Origin: Chitinophagales bacterium
Lineage (GTDB): Bacteria; Bacteroidota; Bacteroidia; Chitinophagales; Saprospiraceae
Reading direction: 5' to 3'
NCBI GenBank assembly: GCA_022360175.1
Contig: JAKSDI010000277.1
Location: 1-44,110, forward strand
DNA: 44,110 nt
Numbering within the stretch: position 1 is the first letter of the stretch; each line of letters opens with the position of its first letter. The translations under genes were made by a program, and so were the position numbers. The notes below the pieces were generated by a model, which did not search any database, was not told where the DNA came from, and saw only the letters and a list, made by a program, of their open reading frames with translations. Below are positions 41,769-44,110 of the stretch, piece after piece.

Positions 41769-43325
41769 ATGCCTAAGCAGAAAACGGATGATTTGATTCA
41801 GTTAATCAATTCATTAACTAGAGCAGAGAAGAGGCATTTTCGACTTTTTGTTCGAAGAAACCAGGCTTCGGATGATATACTCTTTCTCAAGCTTTTTGAT
41901 TTTCTTGACAAACACAAATCTTATGACGAACGCTTGATCCTAAAAAAGTTGCCAGGCATTAAAAAAAGGCAATTGTCAAACTTAAAAGCGCATCTATATA
42001 AGCAACTACTGATTAGTCTCCGTCTACTCAATACTAATCATATCGAAGATATACAGCTGAGAGAAACAGTAGATTCTGCAAAGGTTTTGTATGATAAAGG
42101 CCTGTATAGGCAGAGTCTGGATATATTAGCTAAAGCAAAAGACAAGGCTTATCTTGTAAAACACTATACGCTGGCATTAGAGATAATCGAGTTTGAAAAA
42201 CATATAGAAGGGCAATATATTACTAGGAGTATAGAAGGAAGGGCCGAAAATCTGGCACGAGAAAGCCTGGAGTTGAACGAAGCAGTTTATCATTCGAATC
42301 TTTTTTCTAATCTTTCTTTGCAATTGTATGGGTTGTATCTTAGAAGAGGCTATGCACGTAATGAAGATGATTACCGCTTCATTGAGTCCTATTTCAATGA
42401 ACGATTACCCAAGGTGGATTATCGCTACCTGAATTTTTTCGGAAAGCTGCATTATTGCCAGTGCCATGTATGGTATTATCATACAATCCAGGAATTTGCT
42501 TTGTGCTATCGCCATGCTCAGAAATGGGTAGATTTATTTAATGAGCATCCCAGGTTTAAAAAATTATATGCTCCTCAGTATTTAAAAGGCTTGCACAATC
42601 TCCTTAATGCTTTATTTAATACACTCCAATATGAGCGTTTCATTGCAGCATTAGATGAATTGAATACATTTCCTGAAAGCATAGATTTAAAAACAGTTAG
42701 AAATATAGAAGGGCTTTTCTCCTTATATAAGTATATCCATTCCATCAAAAAACATTTTATGGAAGGGACGTTTTCCGAAGGAACTAAGCTGATCCCTGAG
42801 CTTATGAATATTATTCAGAAAGATGAATATAACTGGGATGAGCGGCGGATTATGGTTTTTTATTATCGAATAGCCTGTCTGTATTTTGGAAGTGGTGATA
42901 ACGAATCTGCCATTGATTACCTTAATCTATTAATCAATCAGAAAAACCCTGACTATAGAGAAGATATCCAGTGTTTTGCCAGAATTCTGAATTTGATAGC
43001 TCATTTTGAATTGGGCAATGCTCAGTTAGTGGAATATCAAGTCAAGTCTGTTTATCGATTCCTTTCAAAAATGGAGGATCTTCATGCTGTCCAGCTGGAA
43101 ATATTCAAGTTCTTAAGAAAGATACTTCGGATTAGAGAAGAAGAACTTAGAGAAGCTTTTATAGGATTGAAAGAACGTTTGATAGAACATGAAAAGAATC
43201 CTTATGAACGCCGCCCTTTTTTATACCTCGACATTATTTCCTGGTTGGAATCTAAAATAGAAGGAGTAGAAGTACAATCTATTATAAGGCGTAAGTTTTT
43301 GACTATTCACAGTCCAGCCTCATAA
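41769..43325 (+). CDS. Cytoplasmic helical-repeat (TPR-like) protein, unknown
   Basis: A 518-residue soluble protein without signal peptide or membrane helix. It starts with a basic helical segment (RAEKRHFRLFVRRNQ) and a winged-helix-like stretch (LILKKLPGIKKRQLSNLKAH), then runs of paired helices like TPR or HAT repeats (YRQSLDILAKAKDKAYLV, YYRIACLYFGSGDNESAIDY). Similar architecture is common in uncharacterised Bacteroidota proteins. No catalytic motif is visible. It is divergent from leuA and transcribed alone; a scaffold or nucleic-acid-binding role is only a guess. Confidence 0.65.
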   Translation: MPKQKTDDLIQLINSLTRAEKRHFRLFVRRNQASDDILFLKLFDFLDKHKSYDERLILKKLPGIKKRQLSNLKAHLYKQLLISLRLLNTNHIEDIQLRETVDSAKVLYDKGLYRQSLDILAKAKDKAYLVKHYTLALEIIEFEKHIEGQYITRSIEGRAENLARESLELNEAVYHSNLFSNLSLQLYGLYLRRGYARNEDDYRFIESYFNERLPKVDYRYLNFFGKLHYCQCHVWYYHTIQEFALCYRHAQKWVDLFNEHPRFKKLYAPQYLKGLHNLLNALFNTLQYERFIAALDELNTFPESIDLKTVRNIEGLFSLYKYIHSIKKHFMEGTFSEGTKLIPELMNIIQKDEYNWDERRIMVFYYRIACLYFGSGDNESAIDYLNLLINQKNPDYREDIQCFARILNLIAHFELGNAQLVEYQVKSVYRFLSKMEDLHAVQLEIFKFLRKILRIREEELREAFIGLKERLIEHEKNPYERRPFLYLDIISWLESKIEGVEVQSIIRRKFLTIHSPAS

Positions 43326-43888
43326 ATAGACAGTTCTAATAATTGTATTCATCAATAATATATATACATAGATGATTATAGAATCCGGGTCGTTTTGCCG
43401 GGAATTTAAAGCAGAAAAAAGTTATTAATTCAGAAAAATTGTAAATATCTGATGCTAACATGCTGAAAAAATCTAAATTTGTTTGGCAATTAGTGAGTGA
43501 TACCCTACTTTTGTTGTGAATATAATCCCAAATAGAAATAATAGCGATGACGATAAATAGAAAACTCCTTTCTTCTGTTCTATTGTGCAATTCAATTTGC
43601 CAGCCTCATTTACTATATAAATACAAACACAACTATAACACAAACATTCAACTGGATAGCATAATATAATGTTATGTAAAATCCTTTTTTAGTTTAGAGC
43701 ACTAGCGAATGAGCAAGTGTATTTTTTGACATAACATCTTACTTAATTTGTAAGATGGTTTAACGTTAAAGTAAAATTTCCAAGACGACGACGACAACAA
43801 ACCTAAATGGCTATTAGCCTAATATTTTTAGTATAAAGATTTAACGACCTATTTTTTAAACCTATTTTTCAAATCAAATTGTGATCTT
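43326..43888. other. Intergenic region with palindromes, upstream of the Fn3-like gene
   Basis: No convincing gene; the longest frame (84 codons, minus) has no recognisable features. The right half is structured: ATGTTATGT (near 43670) is complementary to ACATAACAT (43729-43737), CATCTTAC/GTAAGATG forms an 8-bp stem (43735-43757), and TTTAACGTTAAA is a 12-bp palindrome (43759-43770), then a short GAC microsatellite (about 43784-43796) and a GGCTA/TAGCC stem near 43807. No TAnnTTTG box was found for the downstream gene. Confidence 0.5.
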
Positions 43889-44110
43889 ATGGAAATAACG
43901 AATTTTACTTTCGTTTCTCCATCACGCTTAATCCGTTCAGTAATGGTACTGTTGGCTATGAGCTTTGGTGTTTCTTACGCATCAGCTCAGTGTACACCGC
44001 CAGCAAACGTTACTGTAACACCAGGTTGTGATGGTTCTGTAACTATCAGCTGGGACGCTGTTCCTGCTGCTACATCTTATACTTTGGATGTAGAGGATGG
44101 CGGTGGCCTT
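43889..44110 (+). CDS. Secreted protein with Fn3-like domain, 3' truncated by window end
   Basis: The first 74 codons of a larger gene. It begins at ATG 43889 with an N-terminus of about 18 residues, then a hydrophobic export signal (SVMVLLAMSFGVSYASA-Q). The mature part starts CTPPANVTVTPGCDGSVTIS and continues into an Fn3-like beta strand (ISWDAVPAATSYTLDVEDG). In Bacteroidota such proteins are usually long, modular and exported through T9SS, but the sorting domain, if any, lies outside the window. A structured AT-rich leader of over 100 bases precedes it. Confidence 0.75.
   Translation, partial: MEITNFTFVSPSRLIRSVMVLLAMSFGVSYASAQCTPPANVTVTPGCDGSVTISWDAVPAATSYTLDVEDGGGL

Noticed and set aside
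43336-43590. 84-codon minus-strand frame after the alpha-solenoid gene
   Set aside because: No start context, no motif; lies in AT-rich DNA in which long frames arise easily.

Overview
The window looks like a chromosomal segment of a Bacteroidota bacterium, most likely from the Saprospiria or a related marine/freshwater gliding group. The reasons are: several large secreted proteins ending in type IX secretion (T9SS) sorting domains (a type B 'gliding motility-associated' tail and at least two type A tails), SprB-like adhesin repeats, signal-peptide and lipoprotein genes without strong Shine-Dalgarno sites, AT-rich DNA, and recurrent TAnnTTTG promoter -7 boxes typical of the phylum. No phage, transposase, CRISPR array or integrase was seen; most of the window is ordinary chromosome.

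Layout. 1-6.7 kb: leuS with a possible terminator/antiterminator leader, then a 1147-residue T9SS adhesin. 7-12 kb: a sterol-desaturase-family membrane hydroxylase, a lipoprotein, a beta-barrel-like outer membrane protein and a LytS/LytTR-type two-component pair. 12-12.7 kb: a non-coding stretch of decayed short-period repeats. 12.7-18 kb: miaE, an unrecognised secreted 618-residue protein, and gap-pgk with a long intergenic hairpin. 18-23.3 kb: a tandem pair of near-identical tRNA-Glu genes, a PD-(D/E)XK-like protein, a NUDIX hydrolase, two DinB-fold proteins, and the divergent nucleoside pair nupC/udk. 23.3-29.7 kb: an outer membrane protein, two unrecognised exported proteins, a choice-of-anchor B T9SS protein and a hotdog thioesterase. 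29.8-34 kb: galT divergent from an NrtR/AraR-like NUDIX regulator with tandem 26-bp repeats between them, a lipoprotein and an SGNH-like T9SS protein. 34-41.6 kb: a glycosyltransferase, recQ and the leucine operon leuA-leuC-leuD-leuB. 41.7-44.1 kb: an alpha-solenoid protein and the start of an Fn3-like exported protein cut by the window end.

How the parts fit. leuACDB is a complete route from 2-ketoisovalerate to 2-ketoisocaproate, closed by a strong intrinsic terminator that overlaps the longest possible recQ reading frame. gap and pgk are consecutive glycolytic steps. NupC plus uridine kinase make an uptake-and-phosphorylation salvage pair read from back-to-back promoters. The galT/NUDIX-regulator intergenic repeats look like operators for a sugar-responsive regulator whose NUDIX catalytic box is degenerate. 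I did not find a convincing new multi-gene defence or mobile system. The most unusual signals are in the non-coding DNA: the leuS leader, the galT operator-like repeats, the gap-pgk hairpin, and a three-copy composite repeat whose arms carry exactly 7-nt-phased ACTG arrays.
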